Shown piece by piece: positions 39,590 to 47,363 of a DNA stretch of 64,000 bases. The translations under genes and the position numbers were made by a program. The DNA comes from Chryseobacterium sp. ZHDP1. Its GTDB lineage: Bacteria > Bacteroidota > Bacteroidia > Flavobacteriales > Weeksellaceae. Position 1 is the first letter of the stretch. Every line of letters starts with the position of its first letter. The notes beneath the pieces are model-generated. The model had not been told where the DNA came from, did not search any database, and saw only the letters and a program-made list of their open reading frames with translations. The DNA lies in contig NZ_CP075682.1 in the NCBI RefSeq assembly GCF_018603435.1, forward strand, positions 3,720,001 to 3,784,000, read 5' to 3'.

Positions 39590-39620
39590 TCCTACTCTTT
39601 TTAAGCTTTTCGGATTCCGC
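39590..39620 (-). promoter_or_regulatory. Shared peptide-regulon motif, copy C
   Basis: Minus strand GCGGAATCCGAAAAGC, 6-base spacer, AGAGTAGGA, 21 bases before ATG 39568. Confidence 0.8.
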
Positions 39621-39672
39621 TTTAAATTTTTCCTAAATTAGTGAATTTTGTATTACGAAAATTAATTATTAA

Positions 39673-41193
39673 TTATATTTCTTCGTCTTCAGATAATTCA
39701 TCAATAAAATAGTAAATATCTTCACGATCATATTTATCCGGAAACTGATAGCCGTTGATCAAAATGATTGGTGTAAAATTTAATCCTGCATTTCTGTTTT
39801 CTTCAGACATTTCTACAAGCGGAGCCAGGTCTTCCTGAGTGGAAGTAATTCCTGCTTTTTGTCTTACTTTGTTTTCATCTTTATTTTCAAACCAATATTC
39901 TATAAGATGCAGAAACTCATGCGATGATTTGTTTCTGTAGGTATACATGAAATCTGAAATCAGATTGGTGAATTTCTCATTCTGTTTATCCGGAGAATAA
40001 TTAAATCTCATTTGTACAGAAATATCATTTGGATATTTTGTAAGTAAATTCTCTACAATTTTGTGAGCATCTTTACAAAATCCACAGTATGGATTTGAAA
40101 CAATCGATAAGTGCAGTTTGGCATCTTTACTTCCTACAAAAAATGTCTCATTATCAGAAAATGTTACTTTTTCGTTTTCTAAAAGTTCTCTTTTGAAAAG
40201 TTCATAATTTCTTTTGAATCTTAAATTTTTTGCGTTTGATTTTTGTAGTGTTTCTTTTTCTTCAAGCGTGTTGTTCAGGTATAACACCATTGAAAACAAA
40301 GCAATCCACAAAATAATACCAAGCAAAGCTGTTTTCAGATCAAATGATATAAGCGGAAAAAGTAAAACACTGATTAAGATCTGAGCTGTTAAAACAGAAA
40401 TAATTAAAAGACATACACGGCAGAAAGTTTTTTCAACAAAGCCCTGAACATACAATGAATAGCCGATTGCAATAACAGAAGCAAATGTAAAACCTTTAAT
40501 AAGAAGTGAAGTTACAGGAAGAAATAATCCTAAAATAGTAAGACCGACAAAATAGATCAGAGAAAAATCTGAAAACTTAAGCCCTAAAATACTTGTTTTA
40601 TCCTGAGTAATGATTTTGTTGCATGAATTTACAGCCTGATTTCCTGCGGTATCGCCACAAATACTTCCGATAACGGTAGAAGTATTTCCAAATTTCTGGT
40701 TAAAAAGTTCTAAAGAAATATAAACTCCAACCAGCGATAAAACGTTGAACACTGCTTCATACCATGCTAAATTAATTGCGGAATAAATTAGAACGACCGC
40801 AAAAATAGCATAAATAAAAGGTTTATAGCTCGTCACGGTTTTTTGCTCCACTTTATCTTTTTCAAAAAGTAAAACAAAGTCTGTCGATTTTTTATGCAGT
40901 TCTTCTTTATTTAACGTCTTTGCTTTATCTGAGTAAATAGAATATTGTGTGCCGTTTTTTTTAACAAGCGAAAACGAATTATCTACTATCGTAATAAACT
41001 CTTCAGGAAGTTCATCCCAATATTCTTTATCTAATTCGTAAGCATCATTACGTACGCCCATGAAATTTAACGTGTCGCTGAAAGCCAGAGCAGAAGGATA
41101 ATTTGGGTGTGAGTTGAACTGAAAAAGGAACTCCTGTTTGTCGAGTTTTAGATAGTTAATGAGTTTGTCCAATAGCATATTAATATTTTTCAT
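39673..41193 (-). CDS. Fusion: inactive C39-like domain, VKOR and DsbA-like thioredoxin domain
   Basis: 506 aa from ATG 41193 (a longer frame upstream is unlikely). Residues 1-110 follow the C39 pattern (HPNYPSALAFSDTLNFMGV, EELPEEF-like turn) but the catalytic Cys is absent. Residues 130-300 are a multi-helix VKOR with CGDTAGNQAVNSCNK and CRVC redox pairs. The C-terminal DsbA-like part has NPYCGFCKD at about residue 370 and a cis-Pro in FTPIILING. It should make disulfides in exported peptides, with the C39-like part possibly binding leaders. It lies upstream of the C39 exporter unit; all intact peptides have even Cys counts. Confidence 0.87.
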   Translation of the reverse strand: MKNINMLLDKLINYLKLDKQEFLFQFNSHPNYPSALAFSDTLNFMGVRNDAYELDKEYWDELPEEFITIVDNSFSLVKKNGTQYSIYSDKAKTLNKEELHKKSTDFVLLFEKDKVEQKTVTSYKPFIYAIFAVVLIYSAINLAWYEAVFNVLSLVGVYISLELFNQKFGNTSTVIGSICGDTAGNQAVNSCNKIITQDKTSILGLKFSDFSLIYFVGLTILGLFLPVTSLLIKGFTFASVIAIGYSLYVQGFVEKTFCRVCLLIISVLTAQILISVLLFPLISFDLKTALLGIILWIALFSMVLYLNNTLEEKETLQKSNAKNLRFKRNYELFKRELLENEKVTFSDNETFFVGSKDAKLHLSIVSNPYCGFCKDAHKIVENLLTKYPNDISVQMRFNYSPDKQNEKFTNLISDFMYTYRNKSSHEFLHLIEYWFENKDENKVRQKAGITSTQEDLAPLVEMSEENRNAGLNFTPIILINGYQFPDKYDREDIYYFIDELSEDEEI

Positions 41194-41309
41194 TAAAAAT
41201 AAGCAGATGTTTGAAAAAAACAAATACTTTTTTCATTTTAACGTGATTTATGTTTATTTTATTGCTTGTGAGTATATTATATTCGATTTTATAATGAATT
41301 TGAATCTTT

Positions 41310-42404
41310 TTACTTCTTATCATTGATAAAATCCAGCAAATCTTTCTCTGAGGATAGACCGACAGTAGATTTTAAAATCTTAGAATTGTTATCAAGAAGA
41401 ACAGTATATGGAATCGCACCATTTAATCTGAAATGCATCTGAATTTTTTCGTAGTTTGGATCTTTTCCATTGATGATGAATTGCTTCCAATCCATTTTTT
41501 CTTCATTGAGCGCTTTTTTCCAAGCATTTTTATCTTCATCAATTGAGATGGAAATAAATTCTAATGATTCATCTTTTTTACTGTACATTTTGTTCAAAAG
41601 AGGGATTTCCTCTCTGCAAGGTCCGCACCAACTTGCCCAGAAAACAACCAGATGCTTTTTGTATTTTGAATCCAAAATAGCAGATTTCTCACCGCTGATA
41701 TTTTCCAATGATGGAAGCGATGTATTTTTCTCGGTGTATCTTTTTTTGTTGTAGGAGGATAAATTTTTAAAAGTTGTACTTTGAGTAATTTCTCCTTTGA
41801 AGAGTTTTAAAAATTTGTCAACCTGTTCTGGAGCAAAACTATTTTTATTCTCATTAATTTTATCTAATAAATAATATGAAAATGGGTATTGTTTTACTTT
41901 ATTTTCTATAATATTAATGATTGATGGGGTTGCATCATCAAAATTAAATATGGGATCACCCGAATTAAAAAAAGCAGTTGTTTGTTCTCCTATTTTTAAT
42001 TTTGGGCTGTAAACAAATATGACATCTTTAGGAGGCATTATATTGGTAGGCTTATATTCTGCAATACTTCCGTAAACTTCAATTAAAGGATCAGTCATAA
42101 AAACAGAAGATCCCCATTTAGGAACATTAGTTGGAAACCCGAAAACTCGTTTCACGTTTTTTTTATCAATGTGAAATATTCCAATATATTCTGGAATATT
42201 TGATTGGTTCTTATATTTTAACTCAAATTTCCCATTAGATGTAGGTATGCTATCTAATTTATTTAGCATGGATTCTTTGAATATATATAATGTTCCATCT
42301 GGTAAATTAGGAATATTACCTTTGATTATGGTTGTTTTTGCATGTTTTTCACATGATAGTAACGATAGAAAGAAAATAAACGTTATTATAGAATTAATTT
42401 TCAT
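41310..42404 (-). CDS. TlpA-family thioredoxin lipoprotein
   Basis: 364 aa. The signal MKINSIITFIFFLSLLSCEKH ends in a lipobox Cys, so it is anchored in the envelope. The N-terminal half is a DUF4369-like beta domain (IPNLPDGTLYIFKESMLNKL). The C-terminal thioredoxin domain contains FWASWCGPCREEIPLL with a C-G-P-C pair and a later GAIPYTVLLD cis-Pro. It overlaps the stop of the upstream gene by 11 bases, so it is coupled to the grasp-with-spasm unit. It could reduce or shuffle disulfides in peptide cores. Confidence 0.9.
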   Translation of the reverse strand: MKINSIITFIFFLSLLSCEKHAKTTIIKGNIPNLPDGTLYIFKESMLNKLDSIPTSNGKFELKYKNQSNIPEYIGIFHIDKKNVKRVFGFPTNVPKWGSSVFMTDPLIEVYGSIAEYKPTNIMPPKDVIFVYSPKLKIGEQTTAFFNSGDPIFNFDDATPSIINIIENKVKQYPFSYYLLDKINENKNSFAPEQVDKFLKLFKGEITQSTTFKNLSSYNKKRYTEKNTSLPSLENISGEKSAILDSKYKKHLVVFWASWCGPCREEIPLLNKMYSKKDESLEFISISIDEDKNAWKKALNEEKMDWKQFIINGKDPNYEKIQMHFRLNGAIPYTVLLDNNSKILKSTVGLSSEKDLLDFINDKK

Positions 42405-43788
42405 CTAAAATTGCTTTAAGCTTAATGTCAAAATTATTGTCACTTGGTCTGTCAAAGTCATCTGAAATTACCTCAAAATTATTATTGAATAAAAGAAACC
42501 TTGGAATTGAGCTGATTTCAAAGTATTTTATAAAAGGATGACTAGAGTTGCTGATAATATAATTGGACTCATCATTTGTATCCTTTTTTAGGAACACGCT
42601 CCATTTTTTTTGATCGTTATCTATACTAATACGAATGAATTTTATTTTATCACTATATTTTTTTTGTGCTATTTTCCAATTAGGTATTTCTTTAAGACAT
42701 GGCACACACCATGTAGCCCATAAGTCCACTAATATTAATTTTTCATTTTTTACTGACAATATATTTTTAATGGCAACTTCGTTTAGTTTTGCATCTTTAA
42801 TAGTGGAGTTTAGTATATTTTTAGACAGAACTTTCCCTTTGCTTTTCTCAGTGGCTTTTTTGAGGCTGCTTTCTCGGATATACTTTTTCATAATATCAAT
42901 ATCATTCTTACTTAAAGTATTATCATTTTCCATGTAATCCAAAAGAAAACCATCTAAAGCCTCTGTTTTAAATAATTTTTTATCAAGAAATTGTAAGTTA
43001 TCAATCAAATGATGATTTTTATTTTTAAATGATATATACCGTAATAAATTTATTATTAAACTTTTATTTTGTACGGCATTAAGTCTGTTTAATATTAAAA
43101 TATTGCTATTAACTATATCAAAGTATTTGTCTAGTTCTTCAATTACTTTCTGATTTGTAATTTTTGAAAAATCTACATTAAAAAGTTTATTGTAGAAATA
43201 TATTTCTAAATAATCATTGATCGTCTTGTATTGAAAATCAGTATAATTAATAGAATCTTGCTTAATTATAGCTAAATTATTGTCATATTTTTTTTTAAGC
43301 GACTGTATGTAATTAACAGAATTATCCGGTTCTTCAATAGAATAAATAGTATTATCCGATATTAAGGTATTCAGAATAGCATTTTTCTTATTTCCTGTAT
43401 AAACGGATCCATTTTTACGAAATTCAAATGTTAAAGTATCATTTTTACTAAAAACCAAATATCTTTGAACTCTTGTTTTTCCGTTAACCAGAGCATAGGA
43501 TTCAAACACTGTTGGTTTTGTTAGTGCTATTTCTTTACTTTCTCTTACATTTTTTTTAGTTCCAGAAATTGAAAAATTGAAATTTCTATTATTTACAAGA
43601 GTATTTAGAGCAAATGTTCCTGTATCATAAAATGAAACATTTGTAATTAAATTCAGTGTATCTATTCGTAATGCATTTTCAACCTTATTAATATTTTTAG
43701 TGTCCTTTTTTTGACAATTTACAAATACTAATAGAAGTAAAAGGAAGAGTAATAAACTCTTCCTATATTTTTTAATGTCCATATCCAT
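42394..43788 (-). CDS. TlpA-like thioredoxin lipoprotein with CVPC motif
   Basis: 464 aa from ATG 43788, or 462 from 43782. The signal MDIKKYRKSLLLFLLLLLVF ends in a lipobox V-N-C. A long helical N-terminal part (about 60-320) without a known motif precedes a thioredoxin domain with LWATWCVPCLKEIPNW and a cis-Pro in SIPRFLLF. The Gly of the usual C-G-P-C is Val, which should shift the redox potential. Earlier in-frame ATGs are excluded because they cross the upstream peptide ORF. It is coupled to 41310 by overlap. A disulfide or redox role in peptide maturation is inferred. Confidence 0.85.
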   Translation of the reverse strand: MDMDIKKYRKSLLLFLLLLLVFVNCQKKDTKNINKVENALRIDTLNLITNVSFYDTGTFALNTLVNNRNFNFSISGTKKNVRESKEIALTKPTVFESYALVNGKTRVQRYLVFSKNDTLTFEFRKNGSVYTGNKKNAILNTLISDNTIYSIEEPDNSVNYIQSLKKKYDNNLAIIKQDSINYTDFQYKTINDYLEIYFYNKLFNVDFSKITNQKVIEELDKYFDIVNSNILILNRLNAVQNKSLIINLLRYISFKNKNHHLIDNLQFLDKKLFKTEALDGFLLDYMENDNTLSKNDIDIMKKYIRESSLKKATEKSKGKVLSKNILNSTIKDAKLNEVAIKNILSVKNEKLILVDLWATWCVPCLKEIPNWKIAQKKYSDKIKFIRISIDNDQKKWSVFLKKDTNDESNYIISNSSHPFIKYFEISSIPRFLLFNNNFEVISDDFDRPSDNNFDIKLKAILDEN

Positions 43789-43944
43789 CGCAACCACAAT
43801 CATAAGAACATCTAGTTCCACTGTTAGGATTTCCAATTAAATTAAGACACTGGTTATTTGCCTGTGTCTGCTGGTTAGAACGAAAAATAGTTGATATAAT
43901 CACAAGGAAAATTGTTCTATAATTTTCATAATTACATTTTTCAT
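43772..43944 (-). pseudogene. Frameshifted Cys-rich peptide ORF in the grasp-with-spasm operon
   Basis: ATG 43944 overlaps the upstream stop as ATGA, so translation should start here, but the frame ends after 14 codons (FSL then TGA). In the next frame a coherent sequence continues to TAA 43772: TIFLVIISTIFRSNQQTQAN, a membrane-signal-like stretch, then CLNLIGNPNSGTRCSYDCGC with DGYGH. It has four Cys, and YDCGC resembles PYDCGCN of the peptide at 36181. One extra A in the A-run after the ATG would restore the frame. This may be a decayed gene, phase variation at the A-run, or a sequencing error. Confidence 0.5.
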
Positions 43945-45038
43945 TTCTTAATTAGCTCTTCCATTTTATAATAATTTATTGCTTTTTCTTTTAATGGATT
44001 TGTACTCCATTCTTGCCATTCTCCTGTATGAGGATTATAACCACATTTTAATGGTTTTGATATGTCTAATCCTTCTTCGTCTGTATGCGTTCTTTCTGTA
44101 TAAGCTCTGCAATCTGTACAGATATATCTAAATTCACAATCTTTGCAGACTTCTATTTTGTCTTTGGTGAGATTCCAATATTTTTTGAAATCAGGATGAG
44201 CTAATGCCTTTTCTAAAGTCGTATCTTTAATATTACCAAAATTTTGTGGCATGGAAGGACAATTTCTAATGTTACCTTCCGAATCTATGGAGATTTTTTT
44301 GTGAAGGCAGGAGTTGTGATTGAAAGATTCTGTATATTTTTGAATATTTGCTCCAAAATGTTCCATTTTAACAATACCACATGCTTTAAAAGTATTAATA
44401 ATTTGCATGGAGAAAATAATATCAATCAAATTTGTACCTTCCCATAAAACTTCTTTGTTAAAAGGTGCACTATGGATATGTAATTTACTTAGTTTAGCAA
44501 ATTCAAAACCTAGTATACGAATAAATTCTTCATTTAAGTGAGAATTGTATTTTACAACAATTTCTAGGTTAAGAAAGTTTGAATCAGTTATTATCTCTTT
44601 TAGTTGCAAAAAATCTTTCTCTTCTAAACATTCATAAAAAACTAAGCATAGATTTTTACAATAAAAAGAACTATTTTGTGATAAAAAATCATATAATAAT
44701 GTCAGATTTTGACCACATTCAATTATCACATTCGAAATTTCTTCAGGAAAGTAAAACTTTTTTTCTAAAGGTGAGAAGCACAATATATCATGAGAATCAC
44801 AATATTGTCCAAAATTTTTTTTTTCTAAAAACTGAAGATATTCCTTTATTGTATCCATATCATCTTTATCATATTCCTTCAATAGTGATTCAATTGATAA
44901 GTTATTGTTCAGCTTTTGAATAATTTCTGCCATTGAGTTTGGAATGAATTCCGAGTTTCCAAATTGAAGATCTGAAATTAATGATCTTGTAATTCCGAAT
45001 GTTATTATACAATTTTCATAAGTCTTAAAATACGTCAT
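43941..45038 (-). CDS. gwsS: Grasp-with-spasm system SPASM-domain protein
   Basis: 365 aa. The C-terminal SPASM region is clear: SCLHKKISIDSEGNIRNCPS, then EVCKDCEFRYICTDCRAY and LKCGY, giving the Cys pattern for auxiliary iron-sulfur clusters. I see no C-x-x-x-C-x-x-C radical-SAM motif in the N-terminal part, so it may not cleave SAM itself. It is a likely partner of the ATP-grasp ligase in maturation of a ribosomal peptide. It lies 1 base after the small 67-aa gene and is followed by the ATGA-coupled Cys-rich ORF. Radical-SAM-like function remains uncertain. Confidence 0.85.
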   Translation of the reverse strand: MTYFKTYENCIITFGITRSLISDLQFGNSEFIPNSMAEIIQKLNNNLSIESLLKEYDKDDMDTIKEYLQFLEKKNFGQYCDSHDILCFSPLEKKFYFPEEISNVIIECGQNLTLLYDFLSQNSSFYCKNLCLVFYECLEEKDFLQLKEIITDSNFLNLEIVVKYNSHLNEEFIRILGFEFAKLSKLHIHSAPFNKEVLWEGTNLIDIIFSMQIINTFKACGIVKMEHFGANIQKYTESFNHNSCLHKKISIDSEGNIRNCPSMPQNFGNIKDTTLEKALAHPDFKKYWNLTKDKIEVCKDCEFRYICTDCRAYTERTHTDEEGLDISKPLKCGYNPHTGEWQEWSTNPLKEKAINYYKMEELIKK

Positions 45039-45039
45039 T

Positions 45040-45243
45040 TCAATAAAATCTGCATATGGGTTTATAGAATTTTTCTAATTTATATGTTTTTGTTTGCAAT
45101 TGATCGTTAGTAAAAACTTTTTCTATTATGAAATTGTTTTTAATATTTTTTCTCAGATCATACTTTTGAAAATCTTTAAAATATAATGGTAATTTATTTT
45201 TATTTAAAGTAACAAAAATTTCAAATTCATTATTTTTTTTCAT
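45040..45243 (-). CDS. Small unknown protein in the grasp-with-spasm operon, 67 aa
   Basis: Basic, beta/helix-mixed, with many Lys and Asn (FVTLNKNKLPLYFKDFQKYD). ATG 45243 gives a 14-base overlap with the ATP-grasp gene; ATG 45279 would give a longer overlap and is less likely. It is sandwiched between the ATP-grasp and SPASM genes. No family is recognised. Such tiny proteins may help leader recognition, but that is only a guess from position. Confidence 0.6.
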   Translation of the reverse strand: MKKNNEFEIFVTLNKNKLPLYFKDFQKYDLRKNIKNNFIIEKVFTNDQLQTKTYKLEKFYKPICRFY

Positions 45244-46129
45244 TTTTATAAAATTTTGCGATTTTTTTTTCAATTCCATAATTGCAATGATAAGATATTA
45301 GACCAAAATGACCTACAGGATTCACTTCCAAAAAAATATATTCATTTAAAGATGTGACAATCATATCAATTACTCCTGAGTTCATTTTTAATTTTGCCAT
45401 TAATTGCCTTAATTTTATTTGAATAGTTGAAGGTAGTGAGTAAGGTATTATTCTATTTCTTTCTTGCTCTCCAATAGTTCTGAAATCAATACTTGTTTCT
45501 GAGTTTCTTTGAGATAATATTGCTGCACAATAGAAGCTGTCATCAATAAAAAAAATTCTTATTTCATGTTTTTTTTCTATTTTATCTTGGAAAAGAGTAG
45601 GAGAAAAATCATAATCTATATTTTCTCTATGTTCTTGTGTTAAAACATTAAATACGCATTGATTTTTATAATCAAATATATTTCCATCTTTATCAATTGT
45701 TTTATAAATTTTCTTAAACTTATCAATGGATTTAGTATTTTTTAATAACTGAAATTTTGGTATTGATAACTGTAATTCTTCTGCTATTTTTAAAACTATT
45801 AACTTGTTTAGATCACTATTAAAAAAAGAATTTAAATTCTTTTTCTTCATCATTTTATATTCAAAATATTCAATAATCTTTCTATTATTTTCTTTTAAAT
45901 ATTTTTTTATCTCTATATCTATATTATCATGATTATTAAAATTTATTAAATTTCCTCTTCTATACCAGTATCCTGTAAATTCTTGAAAATTTAGTTTTGC
46001 AAATTCTTCTATAATATCAATAGTGTCATCAATATTTATTCTTTTGAAAGGGATATTATAATACTGAAACCAATGCAGTACTTTATTGGTTGTATAATCA
46101 TTTTGTACAGAAACAATAAGTATACTCAT
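45230..46129 (-). CDS. gwsG: Grasp-with-spasm system ATP-grasp peptide ligase
   Basis: 299 aa ATP-grasp enzyme of the graspetide class (related to microviridin ligases), which builds ester or amide cross-links between side chains of a precursor peptide. Seen are FQEFTGYWYRRGNLIN (the W-x-R-R motif), a basic nucleotide-binding region near KKHEIRIFFIDDSFYC, and FLEVNPVGHFG with the metal-binding E-x-N. The start overlaps the upstream stop as TAATG. It is very AT-rich relative to housekeeping genes in this window, consistent with acquisition by transfer. The family assignment is strong; the exact linkage made is not known. Confidence 0.88.
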   Translation of the reverse strand: MSILIVSVQNDYTTNKVLHWFQYYNIPFKRINIDDTIDIIEEFAKLNFQEFTGYWYRRGNLINFNNHDNIDIEIKKYLKENNRKIIEYFEYKMMKKKNLNSFFNSDLNKLIVLKIAEELQLSIPKFQLLKNTKSIDKFKKIYKTIDKDGNIFDYKNQCVFNVLTQEHRENIDYDFSPTLFQDKIEKKHEIRIFFIDDSFYCAAILSQRNSETSIDFRTIGEQERNRIIPYSLPSTIQIKLRQLMAKLKMNSGVIDMIVTSLNEYIFLEVNPVGHFGLISYHCNYGIEKKIAKFYKNEKK

Positions 46130-47067
46130 TATTTATAATAAAAATTATCAAGAATTGTTTTAAATTGTAATTCACTTTCTTTATTTGCAAAAGAAGCAAT
46201 CTCTGAACATGGATAATATAATATAAAATCAGAGTTTGGTTTATTTAATATTTTTTTTGCCTTTTGTATATAGTTTAATAGCTCAACTTTTTCAGTTGAT
46301 AAAAATTCTTCTTTTAGAAAGTAAGTTTCTTTTTTATACAATATTATTGGCATTAAATCAAAACTGTTAATTGTGAAGAATAAATCTTTTTCAAGATTAA
46401 AATTTTGCTTCTGATAATTAAAATAACTGTTTTCTCTCTTTGATTGATAACTGTGTCTCAGTAACACACTATAAGTAGGCAAAAATGAAAAAATTGTATC
46501 ATTAGTAATATTAAGACCTACATTATCTTCTGTTATACCTTTATATTCTTTGTCTAATTTGAATAGAACTTTATCAATATTAGCAGTAAAATCATATATG
46601 TCAGGTATATTTTTTTCTTTTAATTGAACAAATTCTCCTTGATCAATATTTACTAACGAATCAATTTTCTTTTTTAATTTAACATTGATATTGTTTTTAA
46701 TATTTAATTTTAAAATTTTTTTCCAATGATTTGTTTTCTTTAGTTCTTCGAATTTTTTTTGATTAAAAAAATTTATTTCAGCTCCCTTAGACAGAAATAA
46801 TTTTGCCCATAAAAAAACTTGTTCCCAATTTTTTTCTTTATTTGCACAAATCAATGCGTTATATATATCTTTTCCATAAAGATTGTTAAATTCAGAACTT
46901 AGGTTATTATATTCTATTAAAGCTAAAGCATAGTCTTTTTCTAATATAGAATTTTCTGCTCGGTTTACATGTGTGTTATATTTTAAATTTCCTTGTGCAA
47001 TTAATTTGGGAATTAATAATAGTAGGGCAATTACTAAAAAGATTTTTTTAAATATAATATTTTTCAT
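46129..47067 (-). CDS. Secreted TPR-like protein of the grasp-with-spasm operon, 312 aa
   Basis: Signal peptide MKNIIFKKIFLVIALLLLIP and more, ending in IAQG; the start is ATG 47067, not the longer upstream frame. Residues 25-95 look like TPR-type helices (NRAENSILEKDYALALIEYN, ALICANKEKNWEQVFLWAK). The rest is Lys/Asn-rich with no catalytic motif. It is the first gene after the precursor peptide and the hairpin. A role in export or surface handling of the modified peptide is inferred from position only. Confidence 0.7.
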   Translation of the reverse strand: MKNIIFKKIFLVIALLLLIPKLIAQGNLKYNTHVNRAENSILEKDYALALIEYNNLSSEFNNLYGKDIYNALICANKEKNWEQVFLWAKLFLSKGAEINFFNQKKFEELKKTNHWKKILKLNIKNNINVKLKKKIDSLVNIDQGEFVQLKEKNIPDIYDFTANIDKVLFKLDKEYKGITEDNVGLNITNDTIFSFLPTYSVLLRHSYQSKRENSYFNYQKQNFNLEKDLFFTINSFDLMPIILYKKETYFLKEEFLSTEKVELLNYIQKAKKILNKPNSDFILYYPCSEIASFANKESELQFKTILDNFYYK

Positions 47068-47079
47068 GATTTTAAAAGT

Positions 47080-47100
47080 GACCGCCTGATAGAGGCGGTC
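47080..47100 (-). terminator. Attenuator-type hairpin between precursor and maturation genes
   Basis: Perfect stem GACCGCCT (47080-47087) and AGGCGGTC (47093-47100) with loop GATAG. On the minus strand it follows the precursor stop and is followed only by ACTTTTAAAA, a weak T tail, so it should let some transcription through. It would give more precursor than enzyme mRNA. Confidence 0.65.
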
Positions 47101-47117
47101 GTTATTAGATTTCAAAA

Positions 47118-47363
47118 TTAATTAAAGTCTGATGAGGGCGGACAGCTTTCTTCCCATTCAGTCATGGTTACTTTAAATCCTGTATATGTTGTCATTCCGT
47201 TTCCATCTATAGAATCTGATGACCATGAAGTATTAATTGATCTACATAAGTGTGGTTGAGCAAAATTCGTTGCACCTCCACCTGTACATTGATCACCTGC
47301 TTTTACAAAAGCCATTTTCGAAGTTGAAAGACTTTTTTCAACTAATTTTTCTAATTTTTTCAT
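47118..47363 (-). CDS. Grasp-with-spasm candidate precursor peptide, 81 aa
   Basis: Leader-like start MKKLEKLVEKSLSTSKMAFVKAG, then a core with three Cys and many Ser, Thr, Asp and Glu, ending in MTEWEESCPPSSDFN. The Thr/Ser and acidic side chains in the last 40 residues are the usual partners for ester cross-links by ATP-grasp ligases. It is the first gene of the unit, directly before the secreted protein and ligase. Its leader is different from the MKNxKKL family, so it is probably a substrate of the ligase and not of the C39 exporter alone. The precursor assignment is inferred. Confidence 0.8.
   Translation of the reverse strand: MKKLEKLVEKSLSTSKMAFVKAGDQCTGGGATNFAQPHLCRSINTSWSSDSIDGNGMTTYTGFKVTMTEWEESCPPSSDFN

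Noticed and set aside
43941..45038. Classical radical SAM enzyme
   Set aside because: The C-terminal SPASM Cys pattern is clear, but no C-x3-C-x2-C motif is seen in the N-terminal half, so an unqualified radical SAM call is not supported.
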